From: Actinomarinicola tropica
GTDB taxonomy: Bacteria; Actinomycetota; Acidimicrobiia; Acidimicrobiales; SKKL01
Direction of reading: 5' to 3'
DNA: 64,000 bases
Assembly (NCBI RefSeq): GCF_009650215.1
Contig: NZ_CP045851.1
Coordinates: 3,251,001 to 3,315,000 of the forward strand
Below the pieces are notes generated by a model. That model saw only the letters and a list, made by a program, of their open reading frames with translations. It was not told where the DNA came from and did not search any database. This document shows, piece by piece, positions 50,294-59,755 of this stretch. The stretch's first letter is position 1, and the number at the start of each line of letters is the position of its first letter. The position numbers were made by a program, and so were the translations under genes.

Positions 50294-51753
50294 GTCTCCT
50301 CCCTCGCGGTCGCCTCGGGCCCCCGCACGCTCCACGTGGCGAGGAGCCCGGCCCCGACGATGATCGCGCCGGCGGCCCACAGCGCGAGGCGGACCCCGGG
50401 CAGAGCGATGCCGACGCCGAGGATCTCGACGTGGCGGTCGACGAGGCGGCCCGAGAGGCCGTCGAGCAGCTCGGCCAGGACCGGACCGACGAGGAACGAC
50501 AGCAGGACGCACAGGCGCACGAGCGTGTAGAGGGCACCGAAGATCCGCCCCCGCAGCGCGTCGTCGACGCTCTCGTGGAGCACGGTGAAGCCGAGCACGT
50601 ACACCACGCCGGCGCAGACGCCGAGAGCGGCGACGAGCACGAGCGCCGCGCCCATCGACGACATCGACGCCGCCGCCAGCAGCGACCCGCCGGCCGCGAG
50701 CACCGCGGCCTGGAAGACCTGGAGCTTCGGGAGGCGCGACTGCAGCGCGGCGACGGTGAGCACGCCCACGCACACCCCGAGCCCGAGCGCGAAGGTCAGC
50801 AGGCCGAAGCCCGCCTCGCCCTCGCCGAGCACCTCGTTCGAGAACACCGCGCCGAGCGGGACGAGCATGCCGCCGCCGATCAGACCGGTCGCCAGCCCGA
50901 GGTTCACGGCCCGCACGGTCGGGTTCAGGAAGGCGAACTGCCAGCCCTCCTTCAGGTCGTCGATCCCCGCGCCGAGGTTGATGCGACGCGAGCGGGCCTT
51001 CTCACGTGCCGTCGGCGACGGGATCGACAGCGTCGCGACGATCAGCGCGGCGGTGAGGAACGTCAGCGAGTCGACGTAGAACGCCAGGCCGTCCTGGTCG
51101 AGCCGGAGCGCCGAGGCGAAGGGGGCGTCCGACAGCGCCTCCGCGATGCGGGAGAGGAGCGCGAACAGCCCGGCGCCGACGGGGAACGTGCCGTAGGCGG
51201 CGACGAGCGACAGCGAGTTCGTCGACGCCAGCCGCTCCGGCGGGACGAGGTTGGGCACCGTCGCCTCCTTCGCCGGCGTCCACAGGAGGGTGAAGACCTC
51301 GAGGACGAGCGACGCCACGACCAGCCCGAGGACGTTGTCGACGAAGGGGAGGCAGGCGAGCACCGCGGCCCGACCGATGTCGCACCCGACCATCAGCTTG
51401 CGGCGGTCCAGCCGGTCGGCGAACACGCCCGTGATCGGGGCGAGGAAGAACCCGGGCCCGATGCGGGCGGCGAGGACGAGCCCGATCGCCACGCCCTCGG
51501 ACCCCGCGCTCACCTTGGCGGCCAGCGCGGTGATCGCGATCAGGCCGAGCCAGTCGCCCGTGGCCGAGACGACCTGCGCGAGCCACAGCCGGAAGAAGGC
51601 GTGCGACCCGAAGACGCGGACGTGGCGGCCCGGTTCGTCGAGCTCGGTGAGCGACGCGCGGGGACGGTCGTCCAGACCGATCTCGGTCTCCGCGTCGTCG
51701 CCGGGGAGCCGGGTCCCGGGCGCGGCGATCCGCGTGGAGGGCGGTTCGGCCAC
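50290..51753 (-). CDS. Major facilitator superfamily transporter
   Basis: 487 residues. A hydrophilic N-terminal tail of about 45 residues is followed by twelve predicted helices in two halves. The MFS A-motif-like loop appears as GVFADRLDRRKLMVGCDIGRAAV between helices 2 and 3 and a partial one, GRIFGAL, in the second half. It resembles the MFS_3/enterobactin-exporter-like group found in the actinobacterial topA-tmk cluster. The substrate is unknown; export of a hydrophobic compound is a guess. GTG 51753 is 11 bp after the topA stop and the gene couples to tmk. Confidence 0.85.
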   Translation of the reverse strand: MAEPPSTRIAAPGTRLPGDDAETEIGLDDRPRASLTELDEPGRHVRVFGSHAFFRLWLAQVVSATGDWLGLIAITALAAKVSAGSEGVAIGLVLAARIGPGFFLAPITGVFADRLDRRKLMVGCDIGRAAVLACLPFVDNVLGLVVASLVLEVFTLLWTPAKEATVPNLVPPERLASTNSLSLVAAYGTFPVGAGLFALLSRIAEALSDAPFASALRLDQDGLAFYVDSLTFLTAALIVATLSIPSPTAREKARSRRINLGAGIDDLKEGWQFAFLNPTVRAVNLGLATGLIGGGMLVPLGAVFSNEVLGEGEAGFGLLTFALGLGVCVGVLTVAALQSRLPKLQVFQAAVLAAGGSLLAAASMSSMGAALVLVAALGVCAGVVYVLGFTVLHESVDDALRGRIFGALYTLVRLCVLLSFLVGPVLAELLDGLSGRLVDRHVEILGVGIALPGVRLALWAAGAIIVGAGLLATWSVRGPEATAREET

Positions 51754-51764
51754 GGGTCGGGACG

Positions 51765-54530
51765 TTACGACGCGTCGGAGGGCGAGTCGGGCATGTCCTC
51801 ACCCTCCTCGCCGCGCGCCGCGGCCTTGGTGGCCGGGGCCTTCTTCTTGGCGGGCGCCTTCTTCTTGGCCGCCGCCTTCTTCGCCGGCGCCTTCTTCTTC
51901 GCCGGCGCCTTCTTGGCCGCGGCCTTCTTCGCCGGCGCCTTCTTCTTGCGCTTCTTCGCCGGGCCGGCGTCGCGCCGGATCTGGAGCAGCTCGCTCGCCC
52001 GCTCGTCGGTGAGGTTCTCGACGGTGTCACCCTTGCGGAGCGACGCGTTCGTCTCGCCGTCGGTGACGTAGGGACCGAAGCGCCCGTCCTTCACGACCAT
52101 GGGCTTCTCGCTGACGGGGTCGACACCGAGCTCGCGCAGCGGTGCGGCGGCGGTCTGGCCGCGGCGACGCTTCGGCTCGGCGAGGATGCGCAGGCACTCC
52201 TCGAGCGTGACCGTGAAGAGCTGCTCCTCGGTCTCGAGGCTGCGGCTGTCGGAGCCCTTCTTGAGGTACGGGCCGTAGCGTCCGTTCTGGACGGTGATCT
52301 CTTCGCCGTCGGCGGGGTCGACGCCGACGGTCCGGGGCAGGCTCAGGAGCCGCAGCGCGTCGTCGAGCGTGACCGTCTCGAGCTGCATGTCCTTGAAGAG
52401 CGACGCGGTCTTCGGCTTCTCCTTCGCCGCATCGTCGATCTCCCCCAGCTGCACGTAGGGGCCGAAGCGGCCGGCCTTCGCGAGCACGGGCAGGCCGGTC
52501 TCGGGGTCGGTTCCGAGCTCGCGGTCGCCCGACGGCGCGGCGAGCATCTCCATCGCGGCGTCGATCGTGATCTCGTCCGGCGCCAGGTCGTCGGGGATCC
52601 CGGCGGTGTCCTCGCCGCGCTGCAGGTAGGGGCCGAAGCGTCCGACCCGGGCGACGACGGGGACGCCGTCGGCGTCGACACCGATCGGGATGCTGTTGAC
52701 GTCGCGCGCGTCGATCTCGGCCAGGCGGTCCGAGACCATCTCCTTCAGCCCCGGCAGGTCCTGCTCGTCGACGCCGAAGTAGAAGCGGCTCAGCCACGGG
52801 CCGGCGTCCATCGAGCCGCCGGCGATGTCGTCGAGCTCCTCCTCCATGCGGGCGGTGAACGCGTAGTCGACGAGGTCCGGGAAGTGGCGCTCGAGGAGGG
52901 TCACGACGGAGAAGGCCGTCAACGACGGCACCAGGGCCGAGCCCTTCTTCCACACGTAGCCGCGGTCGACGATCGTGCCCATGATCGAGGCGTAGGTCGA
53001 GGGTCGACCCACGCCGAGCTCCTCGAGCCGCTTCACGAGCGACGCCTCGGTGTAGCGGGCCGGCGGCTGGGTCTCGTGCCCGTGGGGCGTGATCTCCCGC
53101 ACGTCGAGGCGGTCGCCCTCGGCCAGTGCCGGCAGGCGCCGCTCCTGGCCGTCGTCGTTGCCGTCGTCGGTGTCCTCGACGTAGACGCGCCGGAAGCCCT
53201 GGTGCGTGATGACCGTGCCGGTGGTCGAGAACTCCGCGTCGCGGCCGTCGGTGGCCACGCCACCCAGGCGGACGACGACGGTCTCGCCCACGGCGTCGGT
53301 CATCTGCGACGCGATGGTGCGGTTCCAGATCATCTCGTAGGCGCGCGCCTCGGCGGGGCCGACCTCCTGGGCGACCTCGGCGGGCGGGCGGAAGCGGTCG
53401 CCCGCGGGGCGGATCGCCTCGTGCGCCTCCTGGGCGTTCTTGACCTTCTTCGTGTAGTGGCGCGGCGCATCCGGCAGGAACTGCGTGCCGAAGCGCTCGC
53501 CGATCTCGGTGCGCGCGGCGTTGAGCGCGGTCTCCGACAGCGTGGTGCTGTCGGTTCGCATGTAGGTGATGTAGCCCTGCTCGTAGAGGGTCTGGGCCGC
53601 CCGCATCGCCTGCGCCGACGACATGCGGAGCTTCCGTCCCGCCTCCTGCTGGTACGTCGAGGTCATGAACGGCGCCGCGGGCCGACGACGGTACGGCCGG
53701 CTCTCCACCGACCGGACGGTGACCTCGGCGTCGCGCAACCCGTCGGCGAGCGACGTGGCCGCCGCCTCGTCCAACCGGACGACCCCGTCGGCGACCTGGC
53801 CGCTCGAGTCGAAGTCCCGCCCGGTCGCGACGCGGGCGCCGTCGACCGCCACGAGCGTGGCCGTGACGTCCGGACGCTCGTCGTCGCCCTCCCGGGGCGC
53901 GAACACCCCGTCGAGGTCCCAGTAGCCGGCGGCGACGAACGCCATGCGCTCGCGCTCCCGCTCGACGACGATGCGGGTCGCGACGCTCTGGACCCGGCCG
54001 GCCGACAGCTGCGGCATGACCTTCTTCCAGAGCACCGGGGAGACCTCGTAGCCGTAGAGGCGGTCGAGGAGGCGCCGGGCCTCCTGGGCGTCGACGAGGC
54101 GGCGGTCGAGCTCGCGGGGTTCGTCGATGGCGCGCCGGATCGCCTCGGGCGTGATCTCGTGGAAGACCATGCGCTTCACCGGCACCTGGGGGTTCAGGGT
54201 CTCGAGCAGGTGCCAGGCGATGGCCTCCCCCTCGCGATCCTCGTCCGTCGCGAGGTAGAGCTCGGAGGCGTCTTTCAGGACCCCCTTCAGCTCGCGGACG
54301 ACGTCCTTCTTCTGGCTCGAGACGATGTAGAGCGGCTTGAAGTCGTTGTCGACGTCGATGCCGAGCCGCGCCCACTTCTCGCCCTTGTAGGCCGCCGGGA
54401 CCTCGGCGGCGTTGCGGGGCAGGTCGCGGATGTGCCCGACCGACGACATGACGACGTAGTCGTCGCCGAGGTAGCCGGCGATGGTGCGCGCCTTGGCCGG
54501 CGACTCCACGATGACGAGGGGCTTGCTCAC
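51765..54530 (-). CDS. topA: DNA topoisomerase I
   Basis: 921 residues. It relaxes negative supercoils. The N-terminal Toprim domain has VIVESPAKARTIAGYLGDDY and LATDEDREGEAIAWHL (acidic triad). The catalytic Tyr323 is in ITYMRTDSTTLS. The C-terminus lacks zinc fingers but has three or four Topo_C repeats (GRFGPYLQRG, GRFGPYVQLG, GRYGPYLKKG, GRFGPYVTDG), as in mycobacteria. It ends in a Lys/Ala/Pro tail (about 860-905; repeats of APAKK and AAAKK) that should bind DNA strongly, then an acidic end. GTG 54530 is the start. It is first in the topA-MFS-tmk-holB run. Confidence 0.97.
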   Translation of the reverse strand: MSKPLVIVESPAKARTIAGYLGDDYVVMSSVGHIRDLPRNAAEVPAAYKGEKWARLGIDVDNDFKPLYIVSSQKKDVVRELKGVLKDASELYLATDEDREGEAIAWHLLETLNPQVPVKRMVFHEITPEAIRRAIDEPRELDRRLVDAQEARRLLDRLYGYEVSPVLWKKVMPQLSAGRVQSVATRIVVERERERMAFVAAGYWDLDGVFAPREGDDERPDVTATLVAVDGARVATGRDFDSSGQVADGVVRLDEAAATSLADGLRDAEVTVRSVESRPYRRRPAAPFMTSTYQQEAGRKLRMSSAQAMRAAQTLYEQGYITYMRTDSTTLSETALNAARTEIGERFGTQFLPDAPRHYTKKVKNAQEAHEAIRPAGDRFRPPAEVAQEVGPAEARAYEMIWNRTIASQMTDAVGETVVVRLGGVATDGRDAEFSTTGTVITHQGFRRVYVEDTDDGNDDGQERRLPALAEGDRLDVREITPHGHETQPPARYTEASLVKRLEELGVGRPSTYASIMGTIVDRGYVWKKGSALVPSLTAFSVVTLLERHFPDLVDYAFTARMEEELDDIAGGSMDAGPWLSRFYFGVDEQDLPGLKEMVSDRLAEIDARDVNSIPIGVDADGVPVVARVGRFGPYLQRGEDTAGIPDDLAPDEITIDAAMEMLAAPSGDRELGTDPETGLPVLAKAGRFGPYVQLGEIDDAAKEKPKTASLFKDMQLETVTLDDALRLLSLPRTVGVDPADGEEITVQNGRYGPYLKKGSDSRSLETEEQLFTVTLEECLRILAEPKRRRGQTAAAPLRELGVDPVSEKPMVVKDGRFGPYVTDGETNASLRKGDTVENLTDERASELLQIRRDAGPAKKRKKKAPAKKAAAKKAPAKKKAPAKKAAAKKKAPAKKKAPATKAAARGEEGEDMPDSPSDAS

Positions 54531-54591
54531 AGACGACAGGTAAGGGTGGCGGCGCGGCGTCTGTCAACCACGCCCCGCCGCGCCGGGGCTG

Positions 54592-55023
54592 TCAGAGCCG
54601 CCGTTCGCGGGTGACGACGAGTCGCACGACGGTGCCCGTCGGGGAGGCGCGGAACTCGGTCTCGTCGACCAGCTCGCGCATGAGCGGGATGCCGAGCCCG
54701 CTCTCGTGGAGGAGGCGCTCCGGGTCCTCGGGAGCCGGCGCCGTCGGGGCGTTCTCGGGGTCGAAGCCGCTGCCCCGGTCGATGACCTCGACCTCGATGC
54801 GGTCCTCCGCCAGGTCGCACCGCAGGACGACGCGCTCCTCGGCGCCGGACGAGACGTGCGCCTCGATGGCGTTGGTGACCGCCTCGGAGACGGCGATGCG
54901 CAGGTCCTCGATCCGGTCGTCGGAGAAGGTCGGCTCGACGTTGGCCGCGCCCGTGATGACGAGTCGTGCGAGCGAGAGGAAGTCCGGTCGGGCCGGGATC
55001 TCGAGCTCGACGACCTCGCTCAC
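54592..55023 (-). CDS. RsbW-like anti-sigma kinase (ATP-binding protein)
   Basis: 143 residues. A small GHKL ATPase of the serine-protein-kinase type used in partner switching. The N box is DLRIAVSEAVTNAIEAH, G1 is VIDRGSGFDP and G2 is HESGLGIPLMRELVDE. It should phosphorylate the STAS protein encoded 2 bp upstream and bind a sigma factor when that partner is phosphorylated. No matching sigma-B-like gene is nearby, so the target lies elsewhere. GTG 55023 was chosen. Its 3' end is about 60 bp from the topA start. Confidence 0.85.
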   Translation of the reverse strand: MSEVVELEIPARPDFLSLARLVITGAANVEPTFSDDRIEDLRIAVSEAVTNAIEAHVSSGAEERVVLRCDLAEDRIEVEVIDRGSGFDPENAPTAPAPEDPERLLHESGLGIPLMRELVDETEFRASPTGTVVRLVVTRERRL

Positions 55024-55024
55024 G

Positions 55025-55396
55025 TCAGCCGCTCAGCTCGGTGCCGGCGTGCGCGGCCGGCGGGGTGTCGTCGGCGATGGCGTCGTCGACGGAGGCGTAC
55101 AGCTCGAGGACCCGGTCGATCCCCGTCAGCTCGAGCACACCACGCACCCTCGGCTCCCCGATCACCACCCGGAGCCGGCCTTCGTGGCTGTGCACCCGCT
55201 TGAGCGCCCCGACCATGACCCCGAGGCCGAACGAGTCGATGAAGTCCACGCGGCCGAAGTCGAGGACGATGTCGGTCGAGCCGTTGACGACCAGGTTGAC
55301 GACCTCGGAGCGGATGGACGGGGCGGTGACGACGTCGATCTCGCCGGATGCGGCGACCACGGTCCATCCGTCGCGCTCGTGGGTGTCCAGGTTCAT
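55025..55396 (-). CDS. STAS-domain anti-sigma factor antagonist
   Basis: 123 residues. A SpoIIAA/RsbV-like STAS domain: WTVVAASGEIDVVTAPSIRSEV, VLDFGRVDFIDSFGLGVMVGAL with the conserved DS(F)G phosphorylatable Ser, and LRVVIGEPRVRGVLELTGIDRVLEL. In the known system, the unphosphorylated form frees a sigma factor by binding the kinase. ATG 55396 was used; GTG 55399 is directly upstream and is 8 bases from AGGAG. It is followed at once by the RsbW-like gene, and divergent from the helicase gene with a 184-bp gap. Confidence 0.88.
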   Translation of the reverse strand: MNLDTHERDGWTVVAASGEIDVVTAPSIRSEVVNLVVNGSTDIVLDFGRVDFIDSFGLGVMVGALKRVHSHEGRLRVVIGEPRVRGVLELTGIDRVLELYASVDDAIADDTPPAAHAGTELSG

Positions 55397-55580
55397 CACC
55401 GGGCGATCTCCTCGTCGTCCTCGTCGGTCGTCCTCGTCACCGGTCCGCACAGGTTCCCACGCGGTGCGACGGCTGCCTGCACCCTGCCCGAACGGGGTCC
55501 CGTCCAACCGCGCCGGGCGAATGACACCGCTGTGATCCTGTCACCCCGGGGCCGTACACTGTGGGCCTCCGGGAGCTGCC

Positions 55581-57854
55581 ATGACCCTCACCACCTCGGG
55601 TTCGCTCGAGTCGCTGCTCACCGAGCTGGCCGACGACGGCCGGCTGGTGCACGTCGAGCGGATCCCCGCGCGCCCCGCCCGCCACGCGCCTCTCGCCCAG
55701 CCGCTGCGGGGTCCGGCCGCGGACCTCGTGCCGAGCGGGGGACTGTGGTCGCACCAGGCGGAGGCCATCGACCACCTCCGGGCCGGACGGTCGGTCGCGG
55801 TGGCCACCGGCACCGCCTCGGGCAAGTCGCTCTGCTACCAGCTGCCCATCGTCGAGGCGATCACCACCGGTCCCGCACCGGCCACCGCCCTCGCCATGTT
55901 CCCCACCAAGGCCCTGGCCCAGGACCAGCTGCGGGCCCTCACCGACCTCGGCGCCCCCGGGGTCGTCGCCGTCACCTACGACGGCGACACCAGCCCCGAG
56001 GCCCGGGCGTGGGCCCGCACGCACGCCAACGTGGTGCTGACCAACCCGGACATGCTCCACGCCGGCATCCTCCCCCACCACGGCCGGTGGGCCACGTTCC
56101 TCCGACGCCTGCGGTTCGTCGTGATCGACGAGCTCCACGTGCTGCGCGGGGTGTTCGGCACCCACGTCGCCCACCTGCTCCGGCGTCTGCGGCGTCTGTG
56201 CGAGCTGTACGGCTCGTCCCCCACCTTCGTGTTCTGCTCGGCCACGATCGGCGAGCCCGGTCGGCTGGCCGGCACGCTGTGCGGCCTCGACGTCGCCGAG
56301 GTCCTCGACGACGGGTCACCACGAGGGGAGCGCACCGTCGCCCTGCTCGACCCGCCGGTGCTCGACGTCGTCACCGGCGTGCGCTCGTCGGGCCACGCCG
56401 AGGCGGCGTCGGTCATGGCCGACCTCGTGCGTCGCGGCCACCGCTCGCTGGCGTTCAGCCGCAGCCGCACCGGCACCGAGCTGCTGGCCGCCGACGTGAA
56501 GGCCCGCCTCGACGCCGACCTCGCCGACGCCGTGCGGCCCTACCGGGGCGGGTACCTCGCCACCGAGCGTCGCGAGATCGAGGCCGCGCTCTTCAGCGGC
56601 GAGCTGCGGGGCGTGGTCGCCACGACAGCGCTCGAGCTCGGCGTCGACATCGGCGGCCTCGACGCGTGCGTGCTCGACGGGTACCCCGGCACGATCGCCT
56701 CGCTCTGGCAGCAGGTCGGACGCGCGGGACGGGACCAGCAGTCGTCGGTCGCGGTGCTCGTCGCCGGCGACGACCAGCTCGACCGCTGGTTCATGACCCA
56801 CCCCCGGGAGCTGTTCGTCCGCCCGCCCGAGCCCGCGGTGGTCAACCCCTCGAACCCCGAGATCCTGGCCCCGCACCTGGCTTGCGCCGCCTACGAGAAG
56901 CCGCTCGTGCGCACCGATGGCCGCTTCTGGGGCGAGCTGCTCGACGACGGCGTGCGCGACCTCGTCCTCCGCGACCGCCTGCGCATCCGCCACGACCGCC
57001 ACGGGGACCCCCGCGCCGTCTGGGCCGGGCGGGGCTGGCCGTCACACGGCGTCGGCCTGCGCTCCGGCTCGGCCCGCGAGGTCCGCATCGCCACACCCGA
57101 CGGCCGACTCGTCGGTCTCGTCGACGAGGCCCGCGCCCACTCCCTCGTGCACCCCGGCGCGATCTACCTCCACCAGGGGAAGGTCTGGCGCGTCGACCGG
57201 CTCGACCTCGACGACCTCGCGGCCATCGTCGTCCCCGATCCCGGAGACACCTACACCCAGGCGCGCACCGACGTCGCGGTCGAGATCCTCCGCACCGACG
57301 CACGCCGGCAGGTGGGCGCCGCCGAGCTCTCCCTCGGGCGGGTTCGCATCCGCTCGCAGGTCGTCGGCTACCAGCGCAAGGACGTCCGCACCCGCGACGT
57401 CATCGAGACCGTCGAGCTCGACCTCCCGCCCACCACGCTCGACACCCGGGGCTTCTGGTACACGCTCGCGCCGAGCATCCTCGCCGAGGCCGGCGTCGCA
57501 CCCGGGGCCGTCCCCGGGACGCTCCACGCCGCCGAGCACGCCGCCATCTCCCTGCTCCCGCTGTTCACGATCTGCGACCGTTGGGACGTCGGCGGTGTGT
57601 CGACGGCGCTCCAGGCCGACACCGGGCTCCCCACGGTCGTCATCCACGACGGCTACCCGGGCGGCACCGGCATCGCCGAGCTCGGCTACGAAGCAGCCGA
57701 TCGCCACCTGCCGGCCACGCTCGAGCTGCTCGACGCGTGCGGCTGCGCCGACGGCTGCCCCTCGTGCGTGCAGTCCCCGAAGTGCGGCAACGGCAACGAG
57801 CCGCTCGACAAGCACGGCGCGATCGCCCTCCTCCGCCGGGTGCTCGACAGCTGA
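55581..57854 (+). CDS. MrfA/Hrq1-type DEAD/DEAH-box helicase
   Basis: 757 residues. A superfamily 2 3'-5' helicase. Walker A is GTASGKS (77-83), motif II is VVIDELHVLRG (DELH), motif III FCSATI, motif V-VI VATTALELGVDIGGLD and QQVGRAGRD. The C-terminal third is the DUF1998/MrfA module ending in a cysteine cluster: DACGCADGCPSCVQSPKCGNGNEPLDK with four Cys, probably binding zinc. Relatives are B. subtilis MrfA (YprA), involved in repair of mitomycin adducts, and yeast Hrq1. MrfB, its exonuclease partner in Bacillus, is not encoded next to it. ATG 55581 was chosen, with a GGAGCTGCC stretch before it. Confidence 0.93.
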   Translation: MTLTTSGSLESLLTELADDGRLVHVERIPARPARHAPLAQPLRGPAADLVPSGGLWSHQAEAIDHLRAGRSVAVATGTASGKSLCYQLPIVEAITTGPAPATALAMFPTKALAQDQLRALTDLGAPGVVAVTYDGDTSPEARAWARTHANVVLTNPDMLHAGILPHHGRWATFLRRLRFVVIDELHVLRGVFGTHVAHLLRRLRRLCELYGSSPTFVFCSATIGEPGRLAGTLCGLDVAEVLDDGSPRGERTVALLDPPVLDVVTGVRSSGHAEAASVMADLVRRGHRSLAFSRSRTGTELLAADVKARLDADLADAVRPYRGGYLATERREIEAALFSGELRGVVATTALELGVDIGGLDACVLDGYPGTIASLWQQVGRAGRDQQSSVAVLVAGDDQLDRWFMTHPRELFVRPPEPAVVNPSNPEILAPHLACAAYEKPLVRTDGRFWGELLDDGVRDLVLRDRLRIRHDRHGDPRAVWAGRGWPSHGVGLRSGSAREVRIATPDGRLVGLVDEARAHSLVHPGAIYLHQGKVWRVDRLDLDDLAAIVVPDPGDTYTQARTDVAVEILRTDARRQVGAAELSLGRVRIRSQVVGYQRKDVRTRDVIETVELDLPPTTLDTRGFWYTLAPSILAEAGVAPGAVPGTLHAAEHAAISLLPLFTICDRWDVGGVSTALQADTGLPTVVIHDGYPGGTGIAELGYEAADRHLPATLELLDACGCADGCPSCVQSPKCGNGNEPLDKHGAIALLRRVLDS

Positions 57855-57891
57855 CGGGCGGGTGGCCCCGCACCTCTGGCAGGCTGTCGCG

Positions 57892-58149
57892 ATGGCGGAC
57901 CGACCCGACCACGGCCACGACGACGACACCCCTCCCGGCGACCCGACCGGCGGCGCCGAGCCCATCGAGCCCGACGGCACGGTGGACCCCGAGGGCACCG
58001 TCGACCCCGACGACGCGTCCGAGACCCGGTCGATGCAGGCGCAGCTCATCGCGGAGGGCGGAAGCGCCGGCCTCACCGGTGTGGCGGTGGGTGCGGTCCT
58101 GGCCGTCGGTTCGACGATCTGGCTGAAGCTCCGGCGCCGGCGCCGCTGA
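57892..58149 (+). CDS. Acidic tail-anchored small membrane protein, 85 residues
   Basis: An Asp/Pro/Gly-rich disordered N-terminus (about 1-45), including the repeat GTVDPEGTVDPDDA, leads to a polar segment ASETRSMQAQLIAEGG and one C-terminal hydrophobic helix (about 58-77, AGLTGVAVGAVLAVGSTIWL) ending in RRRRR. The topology is that of a tail-anchored protein with the acidic part in the cytoplasm. No family is recognised. It starts 37 bp after the helicase stop on the same strand, so co-transcription is possible. Small size makes the call moderate. Confidence 0.55.
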   Translation: MADRPDHGHDDDTPPGDPTGGAEPIEPDGTVDPEGTVDPDDASETRSMQAQLIAEGGSAGLTGVAVGAVLAVGSTIWLKLRRRRR

Positions 58150-58173
58150 CGAACCGGGCGCGAGCGACGGCGG

Positions 58174-58785
58174 TCAGTTGCCGCCGGGCTCGCGGAACAT
58201 GACGCAGACGCGCGGACCGGCCTGCGCCCGCTTCGGCACCGAGTGCTGCCAGGTGCGCTGGCAGGTGCCGCCCATCACGAACAGGTCACCCGGCCCGGGC
58301 TCGACGGCCAGCGACCGCCCCCCGCCGTTCGGGCGGAGCAGCAGGCGGCGCGGGGAGCCGAGGGTGAGGATGGCGACGACCGTGTCGGCCCGGACGCGAC
58401 CGACGCGGTCGCCGTGCCACGCCACGGAGTCGTTGCCGTCGCGGTACAGGTTGGCCGAGATGTTGGGCAGCTCGCACCCGTAGTGGTCGCCGAGCACCTG
58501 GGCCATCGCCCGGAGTCGGGCCGGCGGATCGGACCACACGCCGGTGTGCAGCCGAGGGACGGCGACGATCCGGTCGTACATCGGCCGCTCGGCCTCCTGC
58601 CACGGGGCGGTGCGCCGCAGCTCGTCGAAGAGGTCGGCGTGGCCCGCCGCCCAGTCGGGCACCTCGTCGATCCAGGCGCCGTGCGACAGCGTGGTGCGAC
58701 GGGCGGCGGCGAACGAGAGGTCGGCCTCCACGGCGTCCTCGGCCCCGAACAGCGAGGGTTGCCACAGCAACTCGGCGGTGGACAT
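58174..58785 (-). CDS. AlkB-like 2-oxoglutarate/Fe(II) oxygenase
   Basis: 203 residues. An oxidative demethylase fold for alkylated bases, or a related activity. The iron ligands are HxD at His124/Asp126 (AWHGDRVG) and the distal His181 (WQHSVPK), with the 2-oxoglutarate-binding Arg192 in GPRVCVMFR. NLYRDGNDSVAWH is the AlkB-type strand. N-terminal LLWQPSLFGAEDAVEADLSF resembles AlkB-family beginnings in actinobacteria. The substrate (DNA, RNA or protein) is not set by sequence. ATG 58785 was chosen. It lies between the tail-anchored gene and the DUF1206 gene, both unrelated by function. Confidence 0.9.
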   Translation of the reverse strand: MSTAELLWQPSLFGAEDAVEADLSFAAARRTTLSHGAWIDEVPDWAAGHADLFDELRRTAPWQEAERPMYDRIVAVPRLHTGVWSDPPARLRAMAQVLGDHYGCELPNISANLYRDGNDSVAWHGDRVGRVRADTVVAILTLGSPRRLLLRPNGGGRSLAVEPGPGDLFVMGGTCQRTWQHSVPKRAQAGPRVCVMFREPGGN

Positions 58786-58816
58786 GCGACGAGCCTACAC
58801 GAACACCTGTTCGATG

Positions 58817-59701
58817 TCAGCCCGGCGAGGTGAGGCGGGTGCGGGGAGCCGACAGCGCGCAGTACGCGCCGTACACGACGAGACCGAGGGCGACGACGGC
58901 GACGAGCAGGGACCCCCACCAGGTCGAGGTCGCGTCACGCAGGGCGCCGTCGATGCCCTGGGCCTCGTCGGGTGAGAACTGGATCGCCGCCTGCACGACG
59001 AACCACCCCACGATGAGCATCATCACGCCTCGGGCGACCCACCCCACCACGCCCATCCGCCGCAGCGACCGCTGGTCGACCGGTCCCACGCCGCCCGGTT
59101 CGAGCTCCTCGGCGAAGGACTCCGTCCAGCCGCGGTGGATGAACACCGCCCCGACGGCGAGGACGGCGAGACCGGCGAGGCCCACGATCCACCGGCCCGC
59201 CGTCATCTCCATCACCGAGCGGGTCACGCTGTCGACCTGGGACTCCTGGTCGCCGGATCCGCCCGAGGAACCGCCCGTCGCCAGGGTCACGGCGGACCAC
59301 GCCAGCGCCGCGTACGTGAGCGCGCTGACGACGTAGGCGGCGCGCGTCGCCCACACCTTCGCCGAGCTCTCGGCGGGGAGGGCGACCGAGGCGAGGCGCC
59401 ACAGCACGTGGAGCGCCAGCCCGATGGCGACGAGCCAGAGGCCGAGCGTGCCGAGCGGCGTCGACGCCAGCTCCTGGATCGCGCCGCTCTGGGAGACCTC
59501 CTGGTCGGACCCCCCACCGCCGCCGCCGCCGACAACGAGCGTGGCCGCGAGGAGGCCGAGGACGACGTAGACGACCCCCTTGGCCACCCAGCCCACCCGC
59601 GCCGCGGCGACGACCTCGGGGTGGCGGCGAGCGAGGTCGGCGACGGCGTCGGATGCCGCGTCGGCGGCACCGGAGGAAGAGCGGGTCGTGGGACCGGGCA
59701 T
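58817..59701 (-). CDS. DUF1206 integral membrane protein
   Basis: 294 residues with three tandem two-helix units, the DUF1206 pattern: ARVGWVAKGVVYVVLGLLA, then WATRAAYVVSALTYAALAW and MGVVGWVARGVMMLIVGWFVVQAAI, each followed by a second helix. Polyglycine stretches (GGGGGGG) sit in the loops. The function of this family is unknown. The start is ATG 59701, which has AGGAGGT five bases before it; a GTG 6 bases earlier sits on that site and is less likely. A 54-bp gap separates it from the Tad pilus genes upstream. Confidence 0.82.
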   Translation of the reverse strand: MPGPTTRSSSGAADAASDAVADLARRHPEVVAAARVGWVAKGVVYVVLGLLAATLVVGGGGGGGSDQEVSQSGAIQELASTPLGTLGLWLVAIGLALHVLWRLASVALPAESSAKVWATRAAYVVSALTYAALAWSAVTLATGGSSGGSGDQESQVDSVTRSVMEMTAGRWIVGLAGLAVLAVGAVFIHRGWTESFAEELEPGGVGPVDQRSLRRMGVVGWVARGVMMLIVGWFVVQAAIQFSPDEAQGIDGALRDATSTWWGSLLVAVVALGLVVYGAYCALSAPRTRLTSPG

Positions 59702-59755
59702 GGGCACCTCCTGGAGTGCCCCCGCCCGGTACCCGCTGCAACACCCCCGAAACGC

